NCBI GenBank assembly: GCA_964384945.1
Contig: CAYLMK010000003.1
Span: forward strand, 248,001 to 312,000
DNA: 64,000 bases
Direction: 5' to 3'
Origin: S015-6 sp964384945
GTDB lineage: Bacteria; Desulfobacterota; DSWW01
Shown piece by piece: positions 17,729 through 26,564 of this stretch. The position numbers and the translations under genes are program-made. The stretch's first letter is position 1. Every line of letters begins with the position of its first letter. The notes below the pieces were generated by a model, which saw only the letters and a list, made by a program, of their open reading frames with translations, was not told the DNA's origin and did no database searches.

Positions 17729-18739
17729 CTAGAGAAGTTTCATCCCCGCGGTCTTCACCTTGAGCTCCACCCGCTCGGCGCCCACGAGGTCCGTGATCGC
17801 ATCGGCCAGGGCCTGCGGCTGAGGCAGGCAGTGTTTCTCCAGAACCCCTCCGGCGATCGGCATGTTGGCCCCCCCGATCCTCTTGACCGGCGCATCGAGC
17901 GAGTCGAATGCGTTCTCCATGATCTGCATCCCGATCTCGGCGCCGATCCCGCACCGCAGGGTGTCTTCATCCGCGATCACGACGCGCCCCGTCTTGCGGA
18001 CCGATGCGAGGATCGTCTCCAGGTCCAGCGGTTCGAGCGTCCGGGGGTCGATCACCTCCACGCTCACCTTGCCCTCCAGCTCGGCGGCCACTCCGAGGGC
18101 CAGGCTCACCTGGAACGAGGTCGCGACCACGGTCACGTCCGTTCCCTCCCGCTTCACATCCGCCACGCCGAAGGGGATCGTGTATTCCTCTTCCGGCACC
18201 TCGCCGATCATCGGCAGGAGTTGCTTGTGGAAGAAGTAGCAGACCGGGTTGTCGTCCCGGATCGCCGTCTTGAGAAGGCCCTTGGCGTCGTACGGATCGG
18301 ACGGAAGGACCAGCTTCAGGCCGGGGTGGTGAAGGACCACGGCCTCCGGGCACCGGGAGTGCTCGTTGCACAGGCCGGAGTAGCCGCCGATGGCGGCCTT
18401 GAACACCAGAGGCACCTTCACCTTCTTCGCGTGCAGCATGTGCCACTGGGCCGCCTTGAGCAGCACCTCGTCCATGCAGCAGTAAAGGAAATCGCCGAAC
18501 ATCAGGTCCGCAACCGGCCGGTACCCCGCCATCGCCGCCCCGACGGCGGCCCCGGCAATCCCGTTCTCTGCGATCGGGGCATCCATGACCCGGTCCGGCC
18601 CGAATTCCTTCACGAGCCCCGCGGTGGTGTTGAAGGTGGACCCCTGAACACTCTCGCCGATGATGAATACGGTTTCGTCCCGTCTCATTTCCTCCGCCAG
18701 GGCCTCATTGATGGCCTGCAAGTACAGAAGCTGTCTCAT
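17729..18739 (-). CDS. acoB: Thiamine-dependent dehydrogenase E1 beta subunit, acetoin-type
   Basis: This 336-residue protein is a transketolase-like E1 beta subunit. It shows NEALAEEMRRDETVFIIGE at the start and the GAAVGAAMAGYRPVADLMFGDF stretch near 65-85. A transketolase C-terminal domain follows, with VEVIDPRTLEPLDLETI near 225. It forms the heterotetrameric E1 with the alpha subunit and decarboxylates or cleaves the substrate on thiamine diphosphate. It follows the alpha gene by 14 bases with an AAGGAGGA site and precedes the E2 gene by 19, a tight operon. The length fits AcoB and also pyruvate or branched-chain E1 beta. Confidence 0.83.
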   Translation of the reverse strand: MRQLLYLQAINEALAEEMRRDETVFIIGESVQGSTFNTTAGLVKEFGPDRVMDAPIAENGIAGAAVGAAMAGYRPVADLMFGDFLYCCMDEVLLKAAQWHMLHAKKVKVPLVFKAAIGGYSGLCNEHSRCPEAVVLHHPGLKLVLPSDPYDAKGLLKTAIRDDNPVCYFFHKQLLPMIGEVPEEEYTIPFGVADVKREGTDVTVVATSFQVSLALGVAAELEGKVSVEVIDPRTLEPLDLETILASVRKTGRVVIADEDTLRCGIGAEIGMQIMENAFDSLDAPVKRIGGANMPIAGGVLEKHCLPQPQALADAITDLVGAERVELKVKTAGMKLL

Positions 18740-18753
18740 CGCAGGGTCCTCCT

Positions 18754-19731
18754 TCAGTCCGCGTATAGGGCGTTGTCCAGGATCGAGGCTTCCGGATAGG
18801 GGCTGTCCTCGCAGAACTTCAGCATTTTCTCAACCTCCGCATCGATCTCCTGATCGATCCTTTCGATCTCTTGCCGGCTCAGGATCTCCTGCTGGAGGAG
18901 CTTCTTCTGGAACAGGACGACCGGATCCCGCTTCTTGAGCTTCTCCACCTCCTCCGGAGAGCGGACCTCGCCATGGACCCAGTCCGGCGCCCCCTCCACA
19001 TGGGAGCGGAAGCGCAGGCACTTGCACTCGACCATCGAAGGACCCTTGCCCTTCCGGGCCCTCTCGACAGCAGCCAGGACGGCCTCGGCCACCGCGACCA
19101 CGTCCTGGCCGTCCACGACCACGCCCGGCATGCCGTAGGCGGCTGCCATGCTGGCTATGTCCTCCAGCGGGTAAGCGTCCTTGATCGGCACAAACTGCCC
19201 CATTCCGTTGTTCTCGCAGACCCAGACGATGGGGAGTCTCCAGTTCGCGGCCATGTTCATCCCTTCGTGCATCGTCCCTCGGCCCGCGGAACTGTCTCCG
19301 AAGAAACAAACGACCACCTGCCCCTTGCCCGCCTTCTGGGCGGCCAGGCCCCAGCCGACCGAGACCGGAAAGGCGGACCCGATCGTGCCCCCCGCCCCGA
19401 ACATCCCGTATTCCGGGTCGCAGGCGTGAAAGCCGGTGATCCCCTTGCACGAACCGGTGACCTTGCCGCAGTGTTCGGCCACGAAGGAGAAAAGGTCGGC
19501 TCCCTTGCCGGCCGCGTGCGGGATACCGTGTCCGCGGTGGTGGGCGTAAATGTAGTCGTCCTTTCTCAGGAACGTGGTCCCACCGACTCCCGGGGCCTCT
19601 CCTCCATAGGCGGAATGGAAAAAGGAGGTGAACTTCCCCTCACCGAGAAGCCGGATGGAGGCCTGGTCGAACTTGCGGGCACGGACCAGGTTCCTGTACA
19701 GCTTGACGAGGTCATTCTTCTTCAGTTTCAT
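18754..19731 (-). CDS. acoA: Thiamine-dependent dehydrogenase E1 alpha subunit, acetoin-type
   Basis: This 325-residue E1 alpha subunit has the thiamine diphosphate/Mg motif running from GDSSAGRGTMHEG near 143 to VWVCENNG near 172. The phosphorylation-loop region IYAHHRGHGIPHAAG lies near 60. At about 325 residues without an N-terminal extension it matches AcoA-type subunits better than bacterial pyruvate E1 alpha. It is the first gene of the minus-strand cluster, with a TTGACA-bearing promoter candidate about 90 bases upstream and a GGAGGGAAG ribosome site. The choice of acetoin over other substrates rests on context. Confidence 0.82.
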   Translation of the reverse strand: MKLKKNDLVKLYRNLVRARKFDQASIRLLGEGKFTSFFHSAYGGEAPGVGGTTFLRKDDYIYAHHRGHGIPHAAGKGADLFSFVAEHCGKVTGSCKGITGFHACDPEYGMFGAGGTIGSAFPVSVGWGLAAQKAGKGQVVVCFFGDSSAGRGTMHEGMNMAANWRLPIVWVCENNGMGQFVPIKDAYPLEDIASMAAAYGMPGVVVDGQDVVAVAEAVLAAVERARKGKGPSMVECKCLRFRSHVEGAPDWVHGEVRSPEEVEKLKKRDPVVLFQKKLLQQEILSRQEIERIDQEIDAEVEKMLKFCEDSPYPEASILDNALYAD

Positions 19732-19816
19732 GCTTCCCTCCCTCTGGGTTGGAGCACCGTCACGACCCCCGCCACCCCCTCTTCGTCCCCGGAGACCCTT
19801 CCATTCCGGACCTCAG

Positions 19817-19845
19817 AACTTACTCATATCAAGCGTTCGTGTCAA
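19817..19845 (-). promoter_or_regulatory. Putative sigma-70 promoter of the acetoin-type operon
   Basis: On the minus strand TTGACA (19845-19840) is followed by a 17-base spacer and TAAGTT (19822-19817). The -35 hexamer is bracketed by two identical CGAACG hexamers 12 bases apart, a possible activator or repressor site. The leader to the ATG at 19731 would be about 80 bases. Confidence 0.5.
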
Positions 19846-19947
19846 CGTTCGGGCAGCCTCGGCAACGCGGAAGCTCCTGATTTTCCGGTTCTCCTATGGG
19901 AACTCGACCTCGCAATGCGGCCGCTGCGACGGGGGCCCAGCGCGTTC

Positions 19948-19976
19948 TTGTCTTTTGGGCCCGAAGGGGGTATAAA
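19948..19976 (+). promoter_or_regulatory. Sigma-70 promoter for inositol-phosphate synthase
   Basis: TTGTCT (19948-19953), a 17-base spacer and TATAAA (19971-19976) form a good sigma-70 site. Transcription would begin near 19983, leaving a leader of about 20 bases that includes the AAGGGGG ribosome site. Confidence 0.6.
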
Positions 19977-20002
19977 ATGCGCTTTCCGGAAAGGGGGCCT
20001 CC

Positions 20003-21334
20003 ATGAAGAAGGAACCAAAACAGAGAAAGATCGCTTCTCCGAAGGGAAAACTCGGCGTACTGGTCCCGGGCGTCGGTGCCGTGGCAACGACCCTGATGGC
20101 CGGAACCTTCTCGATTCGAAAAGGGCTCAGCCTGCCGATCGGCTCCCTCACCCAGATGGGGACGATTCGCCTCGGAAAGAGAACCGAGATGCGCCGTCCG
20201 AAGATCAAGGAATTCGTTCCGCTGGCCGAACTGGATGACCTCGTTTTCGGGGGATGGGACATCCACGGAAAAGACGCCTACGAAATGGCCGTGGCAGGCG
20301 GTGTGCTGCGCCCGGAACATCTCGAGCCGGTTCGAAAGGAGATGAAGGCCATCCAGCCCATGAAAGCGGTCTTCGACCCGGCGTATGTCCGGAGACTTCA
20401 CGGGGATCGGGTCAAGGCGGGCAAGACCAAGATGCACCTCGCGGATGCGCTGCAGAAGGACATCGAGGCCTTCCAGGCAAAGACTCGTTGCTCCCGAATG
20501 GTGATGATCTGGTGCGGTTCCACCGAGATCTTCCACCGTGCCCAGGACGTGCACGCGGACCTGGAGCGCTTCGAAAAGGGGCTCAAAGAGAGCCACCCGG
20601 CCATCGCGCCGAGCATGATTTACGCTTACGCCGCGATCCGAAACGGCATTCCCTTCCTGAACGGCGCGCCGAACCTGACGGAGAACATCCCGGCCCTGGT
20701 TTCCCTCGCACACGGGACCAAGAGCCCGATCGCCGGAGACGACTTCAAGACCGGCCAGACCATGATGAAGACCGTGATCGCCCCGGCCTTGAAGGCCCGG
20801 ATGCTCGGGCTCAAGGGGTGGTTCTCCACCAACATCCTTGGCAACCGCGACGGAGAGGTGCTCGATGACCCGGACTCCTTCCGCACGAAGGAGGTAAGCA
20901 AGCTCGGCGTGCTCGAATACATCCTGCAGCCCGATTTGTATCCGGAACTTTACGGCGATGCGTACCACAAGGTCCGGATCAATTACTACCCGCCTCGGGG
21001 CGACAACAAGGAAGGCTGGGACAACATCGACATCTTCGGCTGGATGGGATATCCCATGCAGATCAAGATCGACTTCCTTTGCAGGGATTCGATCCTCGCC
21101 GCGCCGATCGCCCTGGACCTGATCCTGCTCATCGACCTGGCCAAGCGGGCGGGCAAGTACGGGATCCAGGAGTGGCTTTCGTTCTACTTCAAGAATCCGA
21201 TCGTCCCGGAGGGGCTCTACCCGGAGCACGACCTCTTCATCCAGCTCGCCAAGCTGAAGAACAACCTCCGGCACCTGATGGGCGAGGAACTCATCACCCA
21301 CCTCGGTGTGGAGTATTACCCCAATTCGTTCTAG
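20003..21334 (+). CDS. ino1: Myo-inositol-1-phosphate synthase family protein
   Basis: This 443-residue protein looks like an NAD-dependent synthase that isomerises glucose 6-phosphate to inositol 1-phosphate. It has a Rossmann turn (GVLVPGVGAVATTLMAG, near 18-34), the central signature GDDFKTGQTMMKT near 248-260, and GWFSTNILGNRDG near 273-286, typical of the family. The length fits bacterial and archaeal members. The product feeds inositol lipids or solutes such as di-myo-inositol phosphate. It stands alone on the plus strand with its own sigma-70 site and converges on the UbiB-like gene with a 4-base overlap. No CDP-alcohol phosphatidyltransferase is present to settle the end product. Confidence 0.85.
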   Translation: MKKEPKQRKIASPKGKLGVLVPGVGAVATTLMAGTFSIRKGLSLPIGSLTQMGTIRLGKRTEMRRPKIKEFVPLAELDDLVFGGWDIHGKDAYEMAVAGGVLRPEHLEPVRKEMKAIQPMKAVFDPAYVRRLHGDRVKAGKTKMHLADALQKDIEAFQAKTRCSRMVMIWCGSTEIFHRAQDVHADLERFEKGLKESHPAIAPSMIYAYAAIRNGIPFLNGAPNLTENIPALVSLAHGTKSPIAGDDFKTGQTMMKTVIAPALKARMLGLKGWFSTNILGNRDGEVLDDPDSFRTKEVSKLGVLEYILQPDLYPELYGDAYHKVRINYYPPRGDNKEGWDNIDIFGWMGYPMQIKIDFLCRDSILAAPIALDLILLIDLAKRAGKYGIQEWLSFYFKNPIVPEGLYPEHDLFIQLAKLKNNLRHLMGEELITHLGVEYYPNSF

Positions 21335-23025
21335 CGGCCGGCCGCGCTCCGGCCGCGGAACAGGGAGGCCCAGCGGCTCAGCCGGATTCGAAGATCCCGG
21401 CCCCGCAGCAGGGCCCAGGCGACGACCGCCGTCATCAGAAAGCCCGCATACACGGCCATCGCGGCCGCGATCACCGGCAGGACCGGGATTCCGCGGAGCG
21501 CGAAATCGCCGAACTGGGGGATGACGAGGAGCGCCGCCGCCACGATGCTCGCGGCGGCCACCATCCCGACCGCCAGGAGCGCACCGAGTTCTCGAATCGC
21601 GGGAACGAGTCCCTCCACCTGGTCGGAGGAGACCCTCACGTGCATCTTCCCGCCGGCCACATCCGTCACGATCTGGTCGATCTGCAGCGGAACCTCCTCC
21701 ATCATGGCCTTCAGGCGCAGGAGCTGCTTGAAGCCTTCGGCCACGAGCGCCTCCGGGTCCTCGGGCAGGGCCAGTATGCGGTACGCCTGGGGAAGCAGCT
21801 CTCTGGCGATGTCGATCTCCGGGTCCAGCGTCCGCACGACCCCTTCGATGTTCACCCCGGCCTTGCCGAGGAGCGCCAGCTCGTGCGGGAGCGTTATGCC
21901 GTAACGCGAGACCAGGTTCATGAACTTGAGAACCACGAGCTCCGTGTCGATCTCCTGCAGGGACTTTCCGAGGGTGGCGCCGAACAGATCGTCCACATCC
22001 CGGGCAAGGGCCGACAGGTCGACCCTCTCCCGGGCGATCCCTGCCGAGTACACGATCTTCGCGACCCTCTCCGAGTCCCGGAAGGCGACCGCCATGGCAA
22101 GCCGCACCAACAGGTCCCGCATCCGCGGAGAGAGCCGCCCCACGAGCCCGAGATCGAGCATCCCGATGCGGCCCCCCTCGAGCCGTCGCAGGTTGCCCGG
22201 GTGGGGGTCCGCATGGAAAAAGCCGTCCACGAAGATCTGCTTGTACGCCTCCCGAAGGAGTACGCGCGCGATTCGCCTGCGCTCCTCCTCATCCTCGACC
22301 CGTGTGACAGGGACCCCCTGGAGGTACTCCATGACGATGAGGCGTGAAGAACTGAGTTCCCCGAATACCTCGGGAACGACCAGCTCGCCCGTCATGGAAC
22401 CGTTGGCCCGGAACGTCTCGATCGTGCGGACCTCGTTCATGAGGTCGAGTTCTTTCCGGATGGCCTCCGAGAACTCGTCCACCCAGCGCTCCGGGTTGTG
22501 GCGGCTCACCTCGAGGATCGTGCCCTTGAGCACCCTGGCCAGGGCCCGGAGCAGGTCCAGGTCCGCGTGAACCACCTTGTCGATCTCGGGCCGCCGCACC
22601 TTGACCACGACCTCCCTTCCGCCCTTCAGGCGGGCTCTGTGCACCTGACTGACCGATGCCGTGGCGATCGGTTCCTCGTCGATCCGCTCGAAGAGCTCCG
22701 GCGCGCCTGCAGGCAGCCCTCGGTCAAGCTCCCCCTTGATATCGGCCCACGACAGCGGCGAGACGCACTCCTGAAGGCCGCTCAGGGATTCGATGAAATC
22801 CGGGGGCAGGATATCGGGCCGTGTGGACAGCAGTTGCCCGAACTTGATGAAGATCGGCCCGAGCTCCTCGAGCATCATGCGGAACCGCTGGCTCGCAGGC
22901 CGCCTCAGGGCCTCCCCGTCCACGCCCGCCTTCCCGAGTCCGGGAACCGAGCTTTCCGCGATGAACGAGCCGAATCCGTAACGGGCGATGACGGAAACGA
23001 CCTTGGTGAGTCTCGCCAGATCCAT
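21331..23025 (-). CDS. ABC1/AarF/UbiB-family atypical kinase
   Basis: This 564-residue membrane-associated atypical kinase has the family's KxGQ motif as FIKFGQLLSTRPDILP near 59-74, an A-rich nucleotide loop (ATASVSQVHRARL, near 120), the catalytic ADPHPGN near 275 and the metal-binding LDLGLVG near 293. Two C-terminal hydrophobic helices (about 487-545) anchor it. Family members support quinone synthesis or lipid homeostasis. No ubiquinone or menaquinone gene is adjacent, so the substrate is open. Its TAG stop shares CTAG with the stop of ino1 on the opposite strand. Confidence 0.85.
   Translation of the reverse strand: MDLARLTKVVSVIARYGFGSFIAESSVPGLGKAGVDGEALRRPASQRFRMMLEELGPIFIKFGQLLSTRPDILPPDFIESLSGLQECVSPLSWADIKGELDRGLPAGAPELFERIDEEPIATASVSQVHRARLKGGREVVVKVRRPEIDKVVHADLDLLRALARVLKGTILEVSRHNPERWVDEFSEAIRKELDLMNEVRTIETFRANGSMTGELVVPEVFGELSSSRLIVMEYLQGVPVTRVEDEEERRRIARVLLREAYKQIFVDGFFHADPHPGNLRRLEGGRIGMLDLGLVGRLSPRMRDLLVRLAMAVAFRDSERVAKIVYSAGIARERVDLSALARDVDDLFGATLGKSLQEIDTELVVLKFMNLVSRYGITLPHELALLGKAGVNIEGVVRTLDPEIDIARELLPQAYRILALPEDPEALVAEGFKQLLRLKAMMEEVPLQIDQIVTDVAGGKMHVRVSSDQVEGLVPAIRELGALLAVGMVAAASIVAAALLVIPQFGDFALRGIPVLPVIAAAMAVYAGFLMTAVVAWALLRGRDLRIRLSRWASLFRGRSAAGR
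21334..21356. terminator. GC-rich hairpin between convergent genes
   Basis: GCGGCCGG and CCGGCCGC are perfect 8-bp arms around a 7-base loop, starting at the last base of the ino1 stop codon and lying inside the last codons of the UbiB-like gene. There is no T-tract, so it is a terminator-like or end-stabilising hairpin rather than a textbook intrinsic terminator. Confidence 0.4.
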
Positions 23026-23091
23026 CCGACGCCCTCCGCCCTTCCCTCTTCCTGTTGACGGCTCACGGACTCATCCAGCGCAACGCCGTCT

Positions 23092-23901
23092 TCATGCGGA
23101 GGGACCGGGTCCTGTCCTGCGGATCTTGAGGAACCGTGCCTGAAGGGTTCGGTACAGGGGCGGGCAGACGGCCCGGGCCACCACGCCCGCCCAGAGCATA
23201 CGGGGAAAGGTGACCTCGTATTTCCCGGCGTGAACCCCCTTGAGGATCGCCCGCGTCAGCAGGCGCGGCGGTTTCATCATCTTGCGCACCTCGTCCGGAA
23301 AATCGGCGAACGAGGCATGGTCGAAAAGATGCGTCGCGATCACCCCCGGGTTCACGACCGTGATCCGGACGCCCGTGCCGAGCAGCTCGAAGTACAGGCT
23401 GTCCGAGAAACCGGCGACCGCGAATTTCGAGGCGGCGTAGGCCGTGTGGCGGACCGTTCCCAGCTTGCCGGAGATGGAAGACAGGTTCACGATGTGGCCC
23501 GACCCCCTTTCCAGCATGCCGGGCAGAAAGGCGTGGGTGCAATACACCATGCCCCAGTAGTTGACCTGCATGAGCGCCTCGTGTTCCTCGATCGATGCAT
23601 CGAGGAACCGCGTGTACCGGCTGGCGCCCGCGTTGTTGACCAGGATGTCCGGCACCCCGTGTCCGGCCAGGAGCTGGCGGGCCATGGCATCCACGTCCTC
23701 CTTCCGGGACACGTCGCACGGATACGCGGCGTGTCGGCCCGGGCCGGGCAGCCGCTCCCGGTTCGCCTCCAGGGCCGCCACGTCCCGCGCCACCAGCAGG
23801 CAGCGGGCCCCCTCCCGCGCAAAATCCTCGGCCAACTGCTTCCCGATTCCCCGGGATGCACCCGTGATGAGGACCGTCTTGTCATGAAACCGCCTGCCCA
23901 C
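23092..23901 (-). CDS. SDR-family oxidoreductase, DltE/YqjQ-like
   Basis: This 269-residue short-chain dehydrogenase has the nucleotide motif TGASRGIGKQ near 15, VNNAG near 90, and the catalytic Ser/Tyr/Lys in LSSISGKLG and YAASK near 140-158. A C-terminal extension with RTLQARFLKIRR may associate with membranes, as in SDRs acting on lipid substrates. The start is GTG 23901, six bases after GGGGGAG; a second GTG at 23928 has no ribosome site. It lies downstream of a gene facing the other way and 66 bases from the UbiB-like gene, possibly in one transcript with it. Confidence 0.78.
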   Translation of the reverse strand: MGRRFHDKTVLITGASRGIGKQLAEDFAREGARCLLVARDVAALEANRERLPGPGRHAAYPCDVSRKEDVDAMARQLLAGHGVPDILVNNAGASRYTRFLDASIEEHEALMQVNYWGMVYCTHAFLPGMLERGSGHIVNLSSISGKLGTVRHTAYAASKFAVAGFSDSLYFELLGTGVRITVVNPGVIATHLFDHASFADFPDEVRKMMKPPRLLTRAILKGVHAGKYEVTFPRMLWAGVVARAVCPPLYRTLQARFLKIRRTGPGPSA

Positions 23902-24082
23902 GCCTTCTCCCCCGCTGCGGGCCGCCACGAGGCCGACGCCGATTGCAATCTTCCGATCCTGCGGCTATCCTTCCCTGAATCCGTCGCCTTCCCACGTCGT
24001 CCTGACCGGCTTGCGCAATGGACAGTCCGGTCCGCTGCACGCGCCGCACAGGCAACGGGATTATAGGGACCCTCTTTTCGGC

Positions 24083-25885
24083 ATGTCAAACGGGGACATC
24101 GTGACTTCTTCGCAGGGCCTCCGGGAACCCGCAGAGGCCGGCCGGAAGCTGTCAGGGCGAGGCGCCGGGCGGCTTTGCGGGCTGCTGCTTGCGGTCGTCC
24201 TCGTGGTCGCCGCCATCCTTCGCTTCCACGAAATCGACCGGAGAGGACCCGCGTTCTTTGATGAGGGCATCTACCACCGGGAAGGGTTGTGGATCTACAC
24301 GGCCGCCTCGAGCCTGAAAGAGGCCTTTGAGCGAAAGCTTGCCGAGGCGCGATCGGGCCGGAACCTTTACACGTTCCAGGAAGAGGCGAAACGAATCGCC
24401 GAGCGGATCGAGGGAGAGCCTCCCGTGTGGGGCCGGCCGGCCTTCTCGCTGCTGACCGGGCTCTCCATGGCCTGCATCGGGCCCAGGGTATACGCGGCGC
24501 ACGCCGTCTCCGCCTTTTTCGGAACCCTGTCCGTGCTCGCCCTTTTCTTCCTGGCCCGATCCGTGTTCCCGCGGCGGGTGGCGCTCCTCGCCTCCCTCCT
24601 TCTGGCCCTTTCCGGATACCACTATGTCTACTCCGTGGCCGGCCTCGCAGACGTCTCGGCCATGTTCTTCACCTTGGTCTCCTTTCTCTTCTATTCCATG
24701 AGCCGCAGGGAAGACAGGATCGATCTCCATGCCGGCTGGATCGCGCTCACGGGCGCGCTCTCAGGGCTCGCCTTCACCGCGCACGACCGCTTTCTCTATG
24801 CCTTCTTCGTGATTCTTTTCTGCGAGGCCGCGGACTTCTTTCTCCGGCAAGGGAGCAGGTCGACCGTCCTGAGGAGAGGCCTGCTCCTGTGCTGCACGTT
24901 CATGATCCCGCTCTTCCTCTTCGAGCTTCCCTACTATCTGGGCATGGTCTTCCTGCGCCGTTTTCAGCAGGCCCTTCCCTTCCGGACCTATTTCGAAGAG
25001 CTCTTCACCCACCACATCTTCAACTTCCTCGATGCCTTCGCCTTCACCATGGTGGATCTCTCCAGGATCCCCGAGGCCCGGGAGGCCGGCTCCCGGCTGT
25101 ACAATTTCTTCACCTACCCATACCTGTACTTCCTGTTTGACGGGCCCGTCTTCCTCCTTCTTTTCCTCGTGGGACTCCTTGCCGCAATCCGGACCCGCTC
25201 CAGGGCGGACACTCTGCTTCTCGCCTGGTTTTGGGTCCCCTTCGTGCTCTGCAGCATGGGCCTGGCCGCCTCCGTGCGCTACGGCCTCGTGTTTCTCCCG
25301 GCGGCGATGCTTCTGGCCGCCCGCTCGATCCCCCTGCTTTCCGAATGGGCGGCGCGACTGCCCGGAATACGGCGCGTACCGGCAGGGGCGCTCGCCGCTC
25401 TCCTTTTGGTCGCGGTCGCGGCCTCGAATGCGGCCGTCACGGCCGAACTCCGCGGGCTCCGCTGCTCGTACGAGGCGCCTGCGGGCTTCCTGGCCGAACA
25501 CGGCCCCAGGCACATCAGCCTGCAATATCCGGTCTCCCAGGCCTACTTCGGAGCGGACTCGGTGAAGGAGCCTCCCCGGAGCCGGGAGGAGCTCGAGGAG
25601 GCTTACCGGGAGGGGTTTCGTTACTATCTGGTCGATTTCCGCAAGTGGTTCCTCCGGGGCCGCCCCGGGCTGACCGAACAGGCCGATGTGGTCGAGGAGA
25701 TCGAGAGGAGGCTTTCACCCATCTTCACCTATGTTCATCCCTGCTATTCGGCCGCCTGCTATATCTTCGAGGCAAACATCTTCTTCAAGGCCACGCTGCG
25801 GCTCGTTCGGGAGGCCCACGAGCGGGGCCTGGACGAAATCCGTATTTACGACCTGCAGCCGTTGTTCGACTCTGAGGAAGGCTGA
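24083..25885 (+). CDS. Glycosyltransferase family 39-like membrane protein
   Basis: This 600-residue polytopic protein resembles the ArnT/PMT (GT-C) clan, which transfers a sugar from a polyprenyl phosphate on the outer face of the membrane. The first helix (about 33-48) is followed by the loop DRRGPAFFDEGIYHREG, with the acidic pair typical of the catalytic loop. Roughly ten more hydrophobic segments reach about residue 455, and a soluble C-terminal domain of about 140 residues follows. ATG 24083 is chosen although its ribosome site is weak; an upstream frame from 24011 reads through the promoter region. It diverges from the SDR gene. Acceptor and donor are unknown. Confidence 0.72.
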   Translation: MSNGDIVTSSQGLREPAEAGRKLSGRGAGRLCGLLLAVVLVVAAILRFHEIDRRGPAFFDEGIYHREGLWIYTAASSLKEAFERKLAEARSGRNLYTFQEEAKRIAERIEGEPPVWGRPAFSLLTGLSMACIGPRVYAAHAVSAFFGTLSVLALFFLARSVFPRRVALLASLLLALSGYHYVYSVAGLADVSAMFFTLVSFLFYSMSRREDRIDLHAGWIALTGALSGLAFTAHDRFLYAFFVILFCEAADFFLRQGSRSTVLRRGLLLCCTFMIPLFLFELPYYLGMVFLRRFQQALPFRTYFEELFTHHIFNFLDAFAFTMVDLSRIPEAREAGSRLYNFFTYPYLYFLFDGPVFLLLFLVGLLAAIRTRSRADTLLLAWFWVPFVLCSMGLAASVRYGLVFLPAAMLLAARSIPLLSEWAARLPGIRRVPAGALAALLLVAVAASNAAVTAELRGLRCSYEAPAGFLAEHGPRHISLQYPVSQAYFGADSVKEPPRSREELEEAYREGFRYYLVDFRKWFLRGRPGLTEQADVVEEIERRLSPIFTYVHPCYSAACYIFEANIFFKATLRLVREAHERGLDEIRIYDLQPLFDSEEG

Positions 25886-25913
25886 ACGATTCGCTCTCGG
25901 CCTCCTGGCTTTG

Positions 25914-26118
25914 AGCTGTCAGGCGTTAGCTCTTGGCTTTTTGCGTTTGGCTCCGCGCCACTCCGCCCCCCAAAAGCATTGCACACAAGTCGGGCACCCA
26001 ATCCCTTGCCAACGAGCGGAGAGAACAAGAAGATGGCAGCGCATGTCGGTCGAGGCGCACTCAGGGGGGGTAGGGGCAGGGAGCCACTGGCTAATAGCGA
26101 ACAGCTAATAGCTAATCG
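25914..26118. repeat. Degenerate heptamer repeats in inverted arrangement
   Basis: At 25914-25941 heptamers of the AGCTNTT type (AGCTGTC, AGGCGTT, AGCTCTT, GGCTTTT) run in one direction. At 26090-26117 GCTAATA, GCGAACA, GCTAATA and GCTAATC run as the reverse complement. The two short arrays bracket about 150 bases without a convincing gene. A cleaner copy of the same repeat lies at 27500-27551. Confidence 0.6.
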
Positions 26119-26564
26119 CTTCTCGGCGCCGCGGCCCTGGCCCATGCAGGCAGCCGGAACCTGGCCGGCCGGTCGCTGTGAGGCAGGTACGGCTTGATAT
26201 CGATAAGCGGGCTTCCGGGCCTCGCATCGAGAGAGTCGACGAGGATCGTGCCCTCTTCGGACCGGACCTCCCGGATGCTGCAGAGGCTCAGGGCGATGAG
26301 GTTGGGCCGCATGGGAGAACGCGTTCCGAAGACGCCGGTCAAGGGGTTCGCGGGGTCCTTTCTCGGATGCACCTTGAGCACCGATCTGCCCTCCGGATGA
26401 TCGTTCTCGTGGAACCAGTAGAGAACCCAGATGTGCGAGAACCCCTGGAGGCCGTCCAGGCCTTCGCGATAGGCGGGCAGCACCTTGAGCGCCGCCCCTG
26501 CGCCGCGCGCCTCGATCGCGCCGATCGGCTGGAGCCGCAGAGGCCTCTTCTTCGGCGGCTTCAC
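26112..26564 (-). CDS. trmO: tRNA (t6A37) N6-methyltransferase TrmO (TsaA/UPF0066 family)
   Basis: This 150-residue protein carries the UPF0066/TrmO signature: HIWVLYWFHEN near 52 and LTGVFGTRSPMRPNLIALS near 82-100. TrmO uses SAM to methylate N6 of threonylcarbamoyladenosine at position 37 of some threonine tRNAs. The start is GTG 26564, preceded at six bases by GGAGGT; the in-frame ATG at 26582 lies before that ribosome site and is rejected. It ends inside a repeat-bearing spacer. The divergent HEAT-repeat gene begins 100 bases away. Confidence 0.85.
   Translation of the reverse strand: MKPPKKRPLRLQPIGAIEARGAGAALKVLPAYREGLDGLQGFSHIWVLYWFHENDHPEGRSVLKVHPRKDPANPLTGVFGTRSPMRPNLIALSLCSIREVRSEEGTILVDSLDARPGSPLIDIKPYLPHSDRPARFRLPAWARAAAPRSD

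Noticed and set aside
25914..26118. Sigma-54 promoter in the repeat-bearing spacer
   Set aside because: A GGCAC...TTGCC sequence near 26000 looked similar, but the spacing between GG and GC is 13 instead of 10.
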